Shown here: one piece after another, positions 24,150 to 34,426 of the stretch
Layout of the letters: each line of letters starts with the position of its first letter
Position numbering within the stretch: the stretch's first letter is position 1
Origin: Dipteris shenzhenensis
Taxonomy: Eukaryota > Polypodiophyta > Polypodiopsida > Gleicheniales
Length of the DNA stretch: 64,000 bases
Assembly: GCA_047967505.1 (NCBI GenBank)
Contig: CM106541.1
Direction: 5' to 3' (one strand)
Notes under the pieces: generated by a model
Database searches by the model: none
Seen by the model: only the letters and a program-made list of their open reading frames with translations
What the model was told of the DNA's origin: nothing
Program-made: the position numbers and the translations under genes

Positions 24150-24795
24150 TGATTGGAACATCATGCAACCGTAGGCTGGTTCAGCTCAATCACCAGTTAT
24201 GTGATTGTCTTGAACTAGCATAGTTGGACAGACATTAGTTGTTGTCCATCCCTGTGGCATGGTTTCAAGAGCATTTCGCAATATATTATTATTTTTACTA
24301 AACCAGTGCGGTGGTTGGAACATCATGCAATCGTGGCTGTGCTCAATCACCGGTTTTGTTATTGTCCTAAACCAGCGTGGTTGAATAGAAATTGATTATT
24401 GACCAGCCCGATGTTTGAAATTATTATGTTTCTTAGTACTTAAATTCGTTAAATTTAATTTCCTGCTATTCGGGTCATATACCACTTTTAAATTGTGGAA
24501 TTCGGAAATGAAAAGCAATATATTGTTATTTTCTAATGGTGAAATTCAGAAATGAAAAGCAATATCCTTGTTATTTTCTAATATGTGAAGTTGAGATCGT
24601 CAGGCTAAACCATCCCGATGGTTGAAACTGTGACAGTGTCCTAAACCATCCCGATGTTTGAAATTGTGACAGTGTCCTAAACCAGCCTGGTGGTTGACTG
24701 GTCCTAAACATGTCCTAAACCAACATGGTGGTTGACTGTCCTAAGCCAACTTGGTGATCGAAATTGTGACTGTCCTAAACCAGCGCGGTGGTTAA
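24150..24795 (+). repeat. Palindromic short-repeat array in the intron of DDE-like copy 2
   Basis: Many units read close to CCTAAACCAGCGCGGTGGTTG, separated by phrases such as AAATTGTGACTGT. Several are nearly perfect palindromes, such as AACCATCCCGATGGTT at about 24608. The array sits between the donor at 24029 and the coding block resuming near 24850. The core resembles that of the intron of copy 1. Confidence 0.85.
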
Positions 24796-26979
24796 AAATT
24801 GTTTTGCTTCATTATATACTTTAATTATACTCTGTGTTTTGTATTCTTTTAGTAGTTGCAAAAGGGGGCTCATTGTTCTATTGTTCGCGCATGTTGGGTA
24901 ACCAAACGGAGTTGTATCTCAAGTTTGTGGATCAGAATCTAGACATTTTAATTGGGCAGAGGAGCTTTCAGCATTGTAAGCCCTGGTACATCAAGAAACT
25001 CAAAGACAATAATGTTTGTTGTTGCAAAACACACATAGACTTTGACATAACCCGACAAGCTATGAATGACTTGATATTTGGTCATGTTGGAGCATTGCTC
25101 CATGGGGATCGATACCCATGCCTCCCCAATGAATGCGCAATCTATAGGCCACCTGGATCCTTATCATGAGTTGCAAAGGGAGGGCAGCTTTTGTAGCTTG
25201 AGGTCTCTGTGGGAGCAAGTGATTTGCTCAAAGGGAGACCGTGAGTGGCACAGGATTGAATGCATTCACGGCACGTGCAAGCATTGCAGTTTGAAGCTAA
25301 AGAAGAAGATATTCAATGTCTATCCAAATGAAATGAGGAAAGACAACCATGTTGCTCTAAAATGGAGGAGATTTGAAAATGTCAATGTTGAAGGATCCGA
25401 TAAAAAGAGATGGCTACTGTCATATAAGAGCACCCATCCAAGGGAGCTTGTAGGTCATGTGGTTCACTCCATCCCAAAATATGTGCTTCACAATTTCATG
25501 GCCAGTTGGTAGGATAAGCAGTTCAAGATGTGCCTTGCCTATTTTCTGTATGACACTATTGTATCTGTCATAGATTTTGCAAAAAATTATTATTTTTAAG
25601 AATAAGATGAGATACAAAGTGCTCATTGGTACAACAAGCAAAAAAAGTTTCTTATGCATATCACGTACGGTCATTTGCTTGATTCTTCCATGCCTGATGC
25701 CAATTTGCTTACTGACTCACAGGAGTCCATGTTAGTGCAACGCACTTAGCATTTTTACATTTTAGATGATAGGGAACATGACACCCTATTTGTGCAGCAT
25801 GCTTTTCTACTGCATTGCGAATGGCTAAAAAAGGAAAATCCCCATGCAGAAAATATAAAACAACATTGGGTGTGGTCAAATGGTGCTACCTCTCAATTTA
25901 AATTAGCATATGGATTCTCCTTCATCTCAAGGTTCAAATCCGTGATTGTGGTCTAGACATAATGTGGAATTTCTTTGGGTCTAGCCATAGCAAGGGTGAG
26001 CCTGATGGATGCGGTGCTGTTGTTAAGCAAGCTCTAATTCAATACCAATTAGCATGCCCTCAAGAAAAACTCAATGATGCCCATGATGTTGTAGCATGGC
26101 TTACAGCCAACCTCTCCACAGGTGTGCATTCAACATACAGTAAACAAAGCCTTAAGAATACTGTACTACTCAGAGTGTTCCATGAAGTGAAAGTGGATGA
26201 AGTGCAAAGGAGAAGTCAGCACGATTGTGGAGAAAATTAAAGGAGTTCATGGTCTGCGCAGCATATGGGGCTTTTCAAACAACCAACTAATTAAAACAAG
26301 AAAACTTTCTTGTTTCTATAGTGCATGCATCATAGGGGATCATGACGTGCATGCATCATAGGGGATCATGATGTTTAAGAACATTGCAACTACGAAGAGT
26401 ACATGGGAGCAAGTTCAAGTTTTCCCTCTACGTTTAGATGGAGTGACAAACAATGGAGAGACAAATGACTCGCCACAGTTTGGGGAGAGTTTTGATGACC
26501 TTAGTAACTATCTGGAAGAGGGGGATAACTTTGCAATAGTTTCAGATTCTAGCGAGAATGAGGAATATGACCCATACTTTCTGTTGTAGTGCACAAAACC
26601 TAAGTACAAGGTTGAGGAAACATTTAAGGATAATTGGGGAACAACCTATGAGAAGTGGGATATAGTAGTCGGAGCTTTTTGGTACAAAAAAAGATCCAAG
26701 AGAGGCCGCAATTACAAATTGCTACATAAGAGTCAACAAACATGTGTGTACTCTCATCTAGTAAGAGCTATTAAGTTCCAGATGCAACCTGTGCCACAAC
26801 AAAAGAAGGGCGAGAGCAGATTTAGACATGCATGAGCACATCTTGGGGTGTCTTGGAGTGGTGGACGAGGACGACTAAGATAGTACTAAGAAAATGTATG
26901 TAGTCTCATTGCAGGGAAACAATATGTCCACTTGTCCTACAAAATGGAATTTGTATTGAGACTGCTTCTTTTTAGTATA

Positions 26980-27449
26980 TCCCAACAAACAACCAACGTG
27001 TTGGTTTTATTGAATTGTTTTTGTAAATCCCAAACAATAAAACCCATGCTTATTTTTAGTATATCCCAACAACCGCCGCACTGGTTTCCCATAATGAATC
27101 AACACATCCTACAAATCCATTCATCTTGTAATAATAGAAGCAAACCACCACGCTGGTGTGCCTGTTCAGATCCCAATGCAAACCAACCACCATGCTAGCA
27201 ATAACTTATCTTGCACTACTACCATGCTATCCCTACACTACTGCCGTGCTATCCTAAAATTTGTTGCATAGTGCTATACTAAAACAGTGCCCTTGAGACT
27301 GTTTATCGTTTCGTTAACTGTCAAATTTCATCCCATGCTTGCTTTTAGTATATCCCAACAACCACTGCACTGATTTCTCATAACTAATGCATTCATCTTG
27401 TAATAATAGAAGCAAACAACCGCGCTAGTGGCTGTTCATATTCTAGTGC
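26980..27449 (+). repeat. Same palindromic motif downstream of DDE-like copy 2
   Basis: Units include CAACCAACGTGTTGGTTT, AACCGCCGCACTGGTT, AAACCACCACGCTGGTG and CAACCACCATGCTAGC, with linking phrases repeated (TTTTAGTATATCCCAACAA at about 26970, 27055 and 27342). The CACTA element at 27453 inserted at the end of this array, which resumes at 32216. Confidence 0.8.
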
Positions 27450-27469
27450 AATCACAACAAGACAAAGCA

Positions 27470-27725
27470 CCCATAGACGTGCGCACATACGCATTTCATG
27501 AACTAAATAAAAAACTTATGGGCGTGTCTATTTGTGCGTCTATTTTCACGTCTGGAGACCTGCGTCTAATTGCGCATCTATATATCAGACACACGTGCGT
27601 ATAGATGCACAGTTAGACGCATAAATAGATGCACTTATAAACGCGTTTATAGACACACATATAAATGCAAGTCGAACAGATAGACGCGTATATAAACACG
27701 TTTTTAAATGCACTGATAGACACGC
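27470..27725. repeat. Left subterminal GACG/CGTC repeats of the CACTA element
   Basis: Many copies of a hexamer near AGACGC/GCGTCT, often as ATAGACGC or CGTCTAT in both orientations, fill the first 270 bp. In studied CACTA elements such repeats bind the TNPA-type protein. They match the right subterminal zone at about 31925-32200. Confidence 0.88.
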
Positions 27726-27920
27726 TTTTTTTATAAAAAAAATTTTACAGAATACTGTGTATGTTGGGTATGCTATATAGTTACAAGAATCCCATATCCA
27801 CATTGTGTAATTCAATTCTTATAGCCAACCGCATTTTAATTACAATTCCAAATAAAACATTACAACTCCAAAATGCAATAAAATTAAAAGCTCAAAAAGT
27901 GCTTGTATATACATATAGCA

Positions 27921-28060
27921 CGAAGCTAAGCCACGTCATGTGGCTTCAAGTACAAAAAATAAGGAAGCTAAGCCACGTCATGTGGCTTCAAGTACAAAAA
28001 ATAAGAGGAGTCTATATACAAGAGGCACGAAACCAAGCCAGTGGCTTTAAGTACAAAAAA
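27921..28060. repeat. 43-bp tandem repeats with a GCCAC/GTGGC hairpin
   Basis: The unit AAGCTAAGCCACGTCATGTG-GCTTCAAGTACAAAAAATA occurs twice in full and once shortened. Each full unit contains AAGCCAC-GTCAT-GTGGCTT, a 7-bp stem with a 5-base loop. They lie just past the stop of the minus-strand gene, in its likely 3' untranslated region. Confidence 0.85.
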
Positions 28061-28078
28061 GAGTAGCTAGCACTACTT

Positions 28079-29541
28079 CTACGACTTATCCTCGCTGCCT
28101 TCCATGCTCCCTTCTACGCTCCCTTCTGTGCTCCCTTCTGCGCCTCCTTCCTTGTCTTCCTCGTCGTCTTGTGCATGGGCCTGTAAATATGGGACAACAT
28201 ATATCAATGTATGAAAAATCAAATCTTTACTTATAATTTTGGCATTATTTAATTACTTTCAAATACCTGGGGGGCCGCTCCAGTAGCTCGGGTATACTGC
28301 TCCTCAGTAATCAACCCGTCATCATAGAAGTGCCTCCATGTATCTCCTCTACGATGGTGGTGGTGGTAGGCTGTCTCCACTGGAGTAGGGTATCTGCCCA
28401 TGATCTCAAGCTGCATGACAGTGACACACTTTGCGGAGGGATTAGTATAAAGAAACAACCAACCTCCTAATAAACTACATAAGCAATATAATTTGAGATC
28501 GATACTTACAAATTGGGCCTCCCATGATTCAACACCCCCTGCTCCAAAATGCACGCTTCCATATTCCTCCATCTGGATCCTCTGTGCCTCCATGTGCTAC
28601 AGACTGGGGTCCTCCCTCGCTGACTTCATTGCCTTCTTCCGCTCATGCTTGTGACTGGTGTGGGGCGGGCCCCTTGGTGGTTGACCTGCCTCAAGCCTAG
28701 CAAGCTCCGCTAGTGCCTACCTCTTAAGCAAAGATCTTTTATTGCTAAGTATCGTAACAATCTTTGACTTCCCCCATTTATCTATGAACTGGCGATTGGG
28801 GGGGTTAGGATACCTAGAGCGAACAGTAGCGAGGGTCTCATCAGCCAATCTCTTTGGGTGGTCTTTGTAGTGGATAAAACAATCTCTGTAATTGTTAGCA
28901 ATTACAGAGTGCATGAAGGCCATGATGTCCTTCCCCCGCGCATCCATCAAGATGCCTCCTGTCTGAGTGATGTCATAATAAATCGTACCATCACCCAGAG
29001 GCACGTCTAAATCATCTGAATCATCATCCTCCCCACCGCCACATGGCCCAAAGCACTGTGCCATGCATCCCCCACCGCTCTCCCTACTACTACGCCTGCT
29101 ACCTTGTCGTGTCGAGCTCGTACGTTGGCCACTCATAGCTGGGGACTGCACGGGACTACGCTGACCACTCGTAGCTGGAGAACCGAGTCTCGACGGCACA
29201 GGAGTACGTCGACGGCTCGCCAAGATAGAAGGACCTCCTGACGACATGGGGGAAGGAGCATAAGACGGGATGGCAGAAGGGACATAAGACAGCATGGGGG
29301 AAGGGGCATAAGACGGTACAGGGGAAGGGGCATAAGACGGCTGTGCTGACTCCACTGGGGTGATCTCAGGTGGTGTGGGGTGGCTTGGAGTCTGTAGTGC
29401 CGACTCCTGGGGAGTGTTCAGAGTACCCGTCATATACCCGTATAACTCCGCAGGACTAGGAGGGTGCCCTAAAAGGTTATATAAGTCCTTCCAAATAGAT
29501 TCCCGAGGATCAGGTGAGCTAGAAGCGCTTCTTGGCCACAT
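28079..29541 (-). pseudogene. TNPA-like (Ptta/En/Spm type) CACTA protein, three exons, two stops
   Basis: Three phase-0 exons can be read: 29541-28510, 28410-28267 and 28180-28079, joined by GT...AG introns (donors GTAAGT and GTATTT). The product would be about 425 residues. The N-terminal third is Pro/Ser-rich with a repeated PSYAPSP peptide. Next come a Cys-rich and acidic patch and a conserved block (DKWGKSKIVTILSNKRSLLKR, then ARLEAGQPP and HTSHKHERKK). Exon 2 has YHHHHRRGDTWRHFY. The tail is acidic (EGSTEGSVEGSMEGSEDKS). This layout fits the plant Ptta/En/Spm transposase family that binds subterminal repeats; I infer that role. Two in-frame TAG codons (28717-28719 and near 28597) interrupt exon 1. 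The start is the ATG at 29541. Confidence 0.72.
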
Positions 29542-29614
29542 GTTGAATTGGAAAAAAAGAAAAAAATCTATTACTGATGAGCTGAGAAGAAAGGGGAAGA
29601 AAAGAGAGGCTTAC

Positions 29615-29795
29615 TATCAGAGCGCGTCTATAGACCCGTCTGATTTGCGCATCTATAGATGCGTCTAATAGAGCGTCTATAGACGCGTCCGTTTGTGTTT
29701 GCAATAAGCCAGACGTGCATTTAGACGTGCCTGTAGACGCGCTTTTAGACGCGCTCTGAGACGCACCTATAGACATGCTCCGACAGACGGGATTT
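29615..29795. repeat. Internal subterminal-type repeats between the two CACTA genes
   Basis: A block of CGTCTATAGACGCG-like units, as dense as the subterminal zones, lies in the middle of the element between the divergent gene starts. It may work as a shared promoter/operator or may be the relic of a nested or rearranged element end. Confidence 0.8.
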
Positions 29796-29799
29796 CTAA

Positions 29800-30190
29800 A
29801 AAGTAGAAAAGGACATTGTGCACGACACAAAAACATGACACTGATACCCAGATCATGCGCTTCTTGGATATGAGAAAGTACAAATCTAAAGAGAGCAAAC
29901 TTCCAAACAAGATCAACTGCAAAAAGACTTACTTGAATAGAGGTATGGAAGGTTCTTCTCTCTTTTTCAAAGTTGCTTCTCCTCCTTGTTCGTCCTCCTC
30001 TCCTTTAAGCTTAGAAGTAAGTGTGGGTGCCTTTCTCTTGAGTGTAAGCTTGGAAGTAAGTATGGGAGCCTCCCTCTTTAGCGTTGAAACTATGGATCTG
30101 CTAATAAAGAAGCAAGCAAGCTGTGTGAAGTATAAGTAATGTAAAGAAAAGCAAAGCGAGCGGCGCACCGAAAAGTAGGTTTAAATATTT
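29800..30190. other. Probable promoter and leader of the rightward CACTA gene
   Basis: No domain is recognised in this interval. A possible acceptor (GTAG) lies just before the DUF4218 frame at about 30178, so an upstream exon may exist, but I could not identify one. Confidence 0.35.
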
Positions 30191-30195
30191 ACAAG

Positions 30196-31761
30196 ATGGG
30201 CGAGCTTGTGAGGTATGTGAGCTCAAAGGAAATAGATCCCACCATGCTTGAGAATGCTCGAGTTATGTCAGTGGAGGCGGTTTGTTTAGTGGGGGAGACA
30301 TTTCCACGTTCTATTCTCACAAGCCAACTACATCTCATAGTGCATTTGGTGAATGAGATTGCTATATGCGGTACTATACATGCACGATGGTTGTTCTTCC
30401 TCGAGCGCTTCATGAAGACCTTGAAGGGCTTCGTGAGACAAAATGCAAGACCCGAAGGTAGCATGGCCGAGGGTTGGTTGGTGCAAGAGTCACTTGTATA
30501 TATTTTTGAGTTTCTTGTTGATGTGGATAGCTCTCTCCCACGACTATGGAGAGATGATGAAGACCTAAGGATGACCTCTATTGTGCCTCAAGGGAAAGGA
30601 CACAACAAAGTAATAGACACGGAGTTGCATAATAGTATCAACCTCTTTTGCGTGCTTAATAGTGATGTGATGAAAAGATGGGTGACAAGATACGAGGATG
30701 CAAAGGCAAGAAGACAAGAAGAAAGGGCCCTCTTTCGTATACACCACGGATCTCGTGTGCCATACCCTCAGCATCTAAGAGCACTTCCAAAGGATATTTA
30801 TGTGGATTGGCTACTTGATGAAATGGAGAAAGCAGAGAAAGACGAGGGGATGCATATCACAATGGAAGAATGGGAGTATGCTAGGGGATGCATGAGCAAG
30901 GTCGGTATATAGAATGTTATGCATAAGTTAGGAGCTTTTAATAATTTAGATTGCTTATTTAATTGATTTTTTCTTGGTGTAGTGCACTATGTTCAATGCT
31001 ATATGGTGTGAGGGCAAGCATTTTCGAACACAACAGATTGATGATAAGAGAAACACACAAGATTGCGGCGTCATTGCTAGCTTTGAGGGAGCCAATGGAG
31101 CCATGGATGATTATTGTGGCATAATCCAAGATATTATTATGCTTGACTTTCGACGCTTCTTTGTGTATGTTTTGGATGTAAAGTGGTTTAACGACGTGGT
31201 GGAAAGAGGCCCTAATGCAACAATAAAATGCCATGCAAGTGGCTTTGTAACTATTGACTCCACAAAGTATTGGCAAAGTAGGAAGGACACACTAGTACTA
31301 CCGCAACAATGTAAACAGGTATTGTGCACACATATAAAAATACTCGCTTTTAAATATTTGATGCAAGAAAAGTAACATGATTGTATTTGTGTTTGAATTA
31401 GGTTGTCTATCAACCAATTGTGGATAATAATAGATGGTGGCATGTCAGACCTATTATGCCACGTTCCAAAGTGATGTATAGTACATTTACTTATATGGAG
31501 CGTATGGAGGATGATCATGGCCATGGACGTGATGATGACCGTGATACAAGAGAGGAGGATGATCATGAGATAGGAGATACAGATATTGAGGTCATTACCC
31601 GTGAGGATGAGCCTACCATTCGAGATGCTGATTTTGATGAGCACATGAGTGGCACAAGTAGTAGTGGGTTGAATGTATTTGTAGATCTAAACACTTGTTT
31701 GGATTTTGACGTAGATAGTTTGGCAAGGGTTGATCTCATTGAGGATGACATTGAACCGTAG
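30196..31761 (+). CDS. CACTA-associated DUF4218-DUF4216 protein, three exons
   Basis: The ATG is at 30196. Exon 1 ends at 30900 before GTCGGT, exon 2 is 30983-31318 and exon 3 is 31402-31761. All three are phase 0 and in frame, giving about 467 residues with no internal stop. Exon 1 carries the DUF4218 signature (LHLIVHLVNEIAICG, RFMKTLKGFVRQNARPEGS). Exon 2 contains CTMFNAIWCEGKHFRTQQ and DUF4216 (YCGIIQDIIMLDFRRFFVY, WFNDVVERG), which runs across the last intron to NNRWWHVRP. The tail is strongly acidic. These domains normally form the C-terminal half of the TNPD/Tnp2 transposase. The N-terminal catalytic domain is not seen, so this is either a truncated transposase or an accessory protein. 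The start could be artificial if an upstream exon was lost. Confidence 0.8.
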
Positions 31762-31924
31762 ACCCATAATTGATATTGGCAAAACTATTTTACATATCGT
31801 CTCATTCTCCTCATCTCACTTAATTCTTGTATATGTAGGCTTGCAAAAAATTATGTGCTTTGGTAATCATGGGCAATGTTTGGAAAGCAATGATGTACAC
31901 CAAAATCTCACTTTCTGTATTCTC

Positions 31925-32200
31925 TGGTTTGCGTCTATTTACGCGTCTAAATGCGCGTCTGATTCTCAATGTAAACGCGCAAATAAACGCGCTAATACAC
32001 GCGCAAATAGACGCACTAATAAACGAGATGTTAGACGGGCCCGCATTTTCTCAGGTTAGACGTGCACATAGACGCGGTAATTTACACGCAAATAGATGAG
32101 CTTTTAGATGGGCATTAGATGCACCCGTAATTCCTCTACTAAAGCAACACCTATAGATGCGCCCGCTATTTTGCGCATCTACCAAGCGCGTCTATAGTTG
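31925..32200. repeat. Right subterminal GACG/CGTC repeats of the CACTA element
   Basis: Dense units such as AGACGCGC, AACGCGCAAATA and GCGTCTAT lead to the right terminus. The same zone, slightly diverged by CG to TG changes, lies at 505-790 in the partial copy. Confidence 0.88.
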
Positions 32201-32215
32201 CTTTGTGTTGTTGTG

Positions 32216-32835
32216 AATCAACCACCATGTTGGCAATAACTTATCCTGCACTAATCCTACAGTACTACCATGCCATCCCTACACTACTGCCATGCTATCC
32301 TAAAATTTACTGCACAGTGCTAGTGCCCTTTAGACTAGTTATAGTTAACCATCAAATTTCAATCAACGAGCTACTTAAAACATTTAAGTACTAACATGGA
32401 AGCATGTCGATACAAAATTAGGTATTACGAGCACCATGAGAATATCCACAAGTTCAAGAAATGTCTTCAAGATTTTTATTATTTCAAAACACAACAACAT
32501 TTTGCTTTTTCAAGGAAATTCCAGACTCCCAACTATCTTATCAACCTCTCTATAGCAAGCATCTCCCAACTCTATTGCACAATGGCAGACCTCTTCATAC
32601 ACTCGGATTACACACTTCTTTCTTGACTATGCCGACTTATACACCCATAGTAACTCCTCCTTTCACTGGGGGTCCTCTTCTTCTTGGTCTTTGCGGTCTA
32701 TACATCTTTGCATTTACGAAAAGAAACCTATATCATGAGCTCGACAAGTACCTTAAAGAAGCAACAAAAACAATAACCAGGGAAATGAATATTCACCGTC
32801 TGTGCCGACTCCAACTAATACACCCACCATCGAAG
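32216..32835. other. Continuation of the short-repeat array, then unrecognised sequence
   Basis: The first 130 bp (AATCAACCACCATGTTGGCA and TACCATGCCATCCCTACACT) continue the array cut by the CACTA insertion and closely match 27180-27310. The remainder up to the copia element shows no domain. Confidence 0.6.
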
Positions 32836-33005
32836 TGTGGGGGTTAAAGGTCACTGTGCCTTAACCCCGGTTATGTACAATACTCAAACACATATATAAA
32901 TGAATGAAAAAGAAGATTAGGGTGGTTCTGCACCCACCAAACTTGTGTGGCTCTCTGTCTCTGTCTCTCCCTCTTCCATTCTTGCTTCCGTTGAGAGCAC
33001 TCTCA
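32836..33005 (+). repeat. 5' LTR of copia A1
   Basis: The 170-bp repeat carries an ACATATATAAATGAATG stretch near 32889-32905 that could serve as a TATA region, and an early AAAAGAAG tract. Confidence 0.93.
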
Positions 33006-33007
33006 AC

Positions 33008-33019
33008 TGGTATCAGAGC
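33008..33019 (+). promoter_or_regulatory. Primer-binding site of copia A1 (initiator-Met tRNA)
   Basis: TGGTATCAGAGC, two bases after the LTR, matches the complement of the 3' end of plant initiator methionine tRNA, the usual primer of copia elements. Confidence 0.93.
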
Positions 33020-34426
33020 CCGAGTGATCTAGCTGAGCGTGCGTGAATGCTTGAAGCTCAGTAGCTCTGTGGGAGGAAGGAGAAGCTCTGTGGGAAGCTT
33101 TGTGGGCGACTTTACTTGCATCCAAATATGCAGAGACCTTGGAGGAACCTTTGGAAAAGTCAATTTGGCTTTACGAAAGTGGTTTTGAGAGCCTGTTAAG
33201 AGCTTTCAAAGAAAAAGTCGTTTTTTGAGCTTTTCCCTGTTCCGTTCGATGACAGAGACTCCGAATTGACTTGTGGAGGCAACTATTGCTTGCTTTTGGT
33301 GTCCACTTCACTTCAGGAGCTTGAAAACACCTTCATTCTTGAATCTGGGATCATTTCAGTGGATTTCTGACTCACTGTGTCAGTTCCTGCGTTTTTTGCC
33401 CGGGTGTTGGAACTCAAGTTTGGAGCAACCATTTGCAGATCTGTCAGTTCCGGTGGACTCAGGAGGTCCTAAAACTTCTATGTTGCTCATCATTCGCACT
33501 TCGGTGGAGTTTACAGATAGCTCTGTTTCCAAAAACGTTTTTCAGTCCGTGTGTTGGACCCAGTGATTGAGACCACGGTTTCCAAAACCGTCTGTCCCAT
33601 TGCGTTCCGGACGCCCAAAAACCCCTACCTATCAGTTCTTGCGTGATTCGGTGAAGGATTTTCAGAGTTATAAATCTCTGTGTATTCGATTTCGTCTCTC
33701 TGTTATGCATTTTTCATACTAAGGTTTTGAAACCTTAGATTTATGCCACATGGCAGTGGATAAGTGTTGACTCCCATTTCTCACTCATCGGTTGGGATTT
33801 TGGAGTTCTGGCAGAAGAGAGATATTTGCAGATTTTCTTGCTGAGTCCGATTATGCAATGGCGCCCATGTTTTGAAGCATCTCAGGTTCTATTTTCAGTA
33901 GCGCTCATTACCGTGGGACTATGATTTCTTGAGCATACCTTATGCAGATCACTCTGGTTGCAGTTTGAGCAGTGTGCGCTCATTCGTGGTATGCATTGGG
34001 TTGCAGTGGATGATTTATAGGCCATTTGGATGCATTGCGGTCCTTGTTGGATGCGCTGATAGGCCCAAATTGCCTTGTGGGATGCTATTTTTATGGACGC
34101 TTTGCACATGGATGCTATTTTATGCTGAGGGACAGCTTTGACACATTGCAGGTGACGCACTGATAGTGCTATGCTCTCTTGGATGAGACATTATTGATGC
34201 ATATGCCAGTGGACAGTGTTTATGCTTGAGTCATTTAGCACTTATTGGCATTTTCTTTTGGGCCAGATTTGCTCATATGGATGCATAGTATATGCACATG
34301 AGTCAGATGCTTTGAGCTTTTGGTAATATTTCACTCTATTGTGGCATACACATTTGGGTGCACTTGGTATTTGGTGTGATTCTCTCTTGCAGGCACTAGC
34401 ATTTGGGATTTTGCTTTATTTGCATC

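Larger units (their letters stand above)
23010..26830 (+). pseudogene. DDE-like transposon gene, copy 2 (partly intact, split gene)
   Basis: The first long frame (ATG at 23010) ends at a donor after the codons for HMLDTMK (24029) and includes VTTFWHENMRVSPNRKDICKK. After an intron of about 0.8 kb filled with repeats, coding resumes near 24850: LYLKFVDQNLDILIGQRSF, KPWYIKKLKD and a CCCKTHIDF motif, running to 25512. Beyond a stop come VIDFAKNY (about 25570), SVHW-like, HDTLFVQHAFLLH (25770-25810), HWVWSNGATSQFK (25875-25910), FFGSSHSKGEPDGCGAVVKQ (25968-26030), an acidic stretch and YSHLVRAIKFQM (26750-26785). The motif order matches copy 1. The second Asp is Asn here (SNGATSQFK against LDGAASQFK), so this copy lacks a presumed catalytic residue. 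Stops in the 3' half show decay. Confidence 0.65.
27453..32215 (+). mobile_element. CACTA-superfamily DNA transposon, complete ends, 4763 bp
   Basis: The ends are inverted copies: CACAACAAGACAAAGCA at the left and, read inward from the right, CACAACAACACAAAGCA. Both are followed by TATAGACG-type subterminal repeats. The element is flanked by a 3-bp duplication, AAT (27450-27452 and 32216-32218), the length typical of CACTA elements. The flanks rejoin as TGCAATCAACCACCATG, which is like the uninterrupted sequence at 27177-27195. The termini read CACAA rather than the usual CACTA. Inside are two divergently transcribed split genes. No Tnp2/Transposase_21 catalytic domain was found, so the copy is probably non-autonomous. 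Confidence 0.92.

Noticed and set aside
29860-30139. Plus-strand frame between the CACTA genes (LFFKVASPPCSSSSP)
   Set aside because: Low-complexity Ser/Val content and tandem phrases (GAAGTAAGTGTGGG, GAAGTAAGTATGGG) explain it; no domain.
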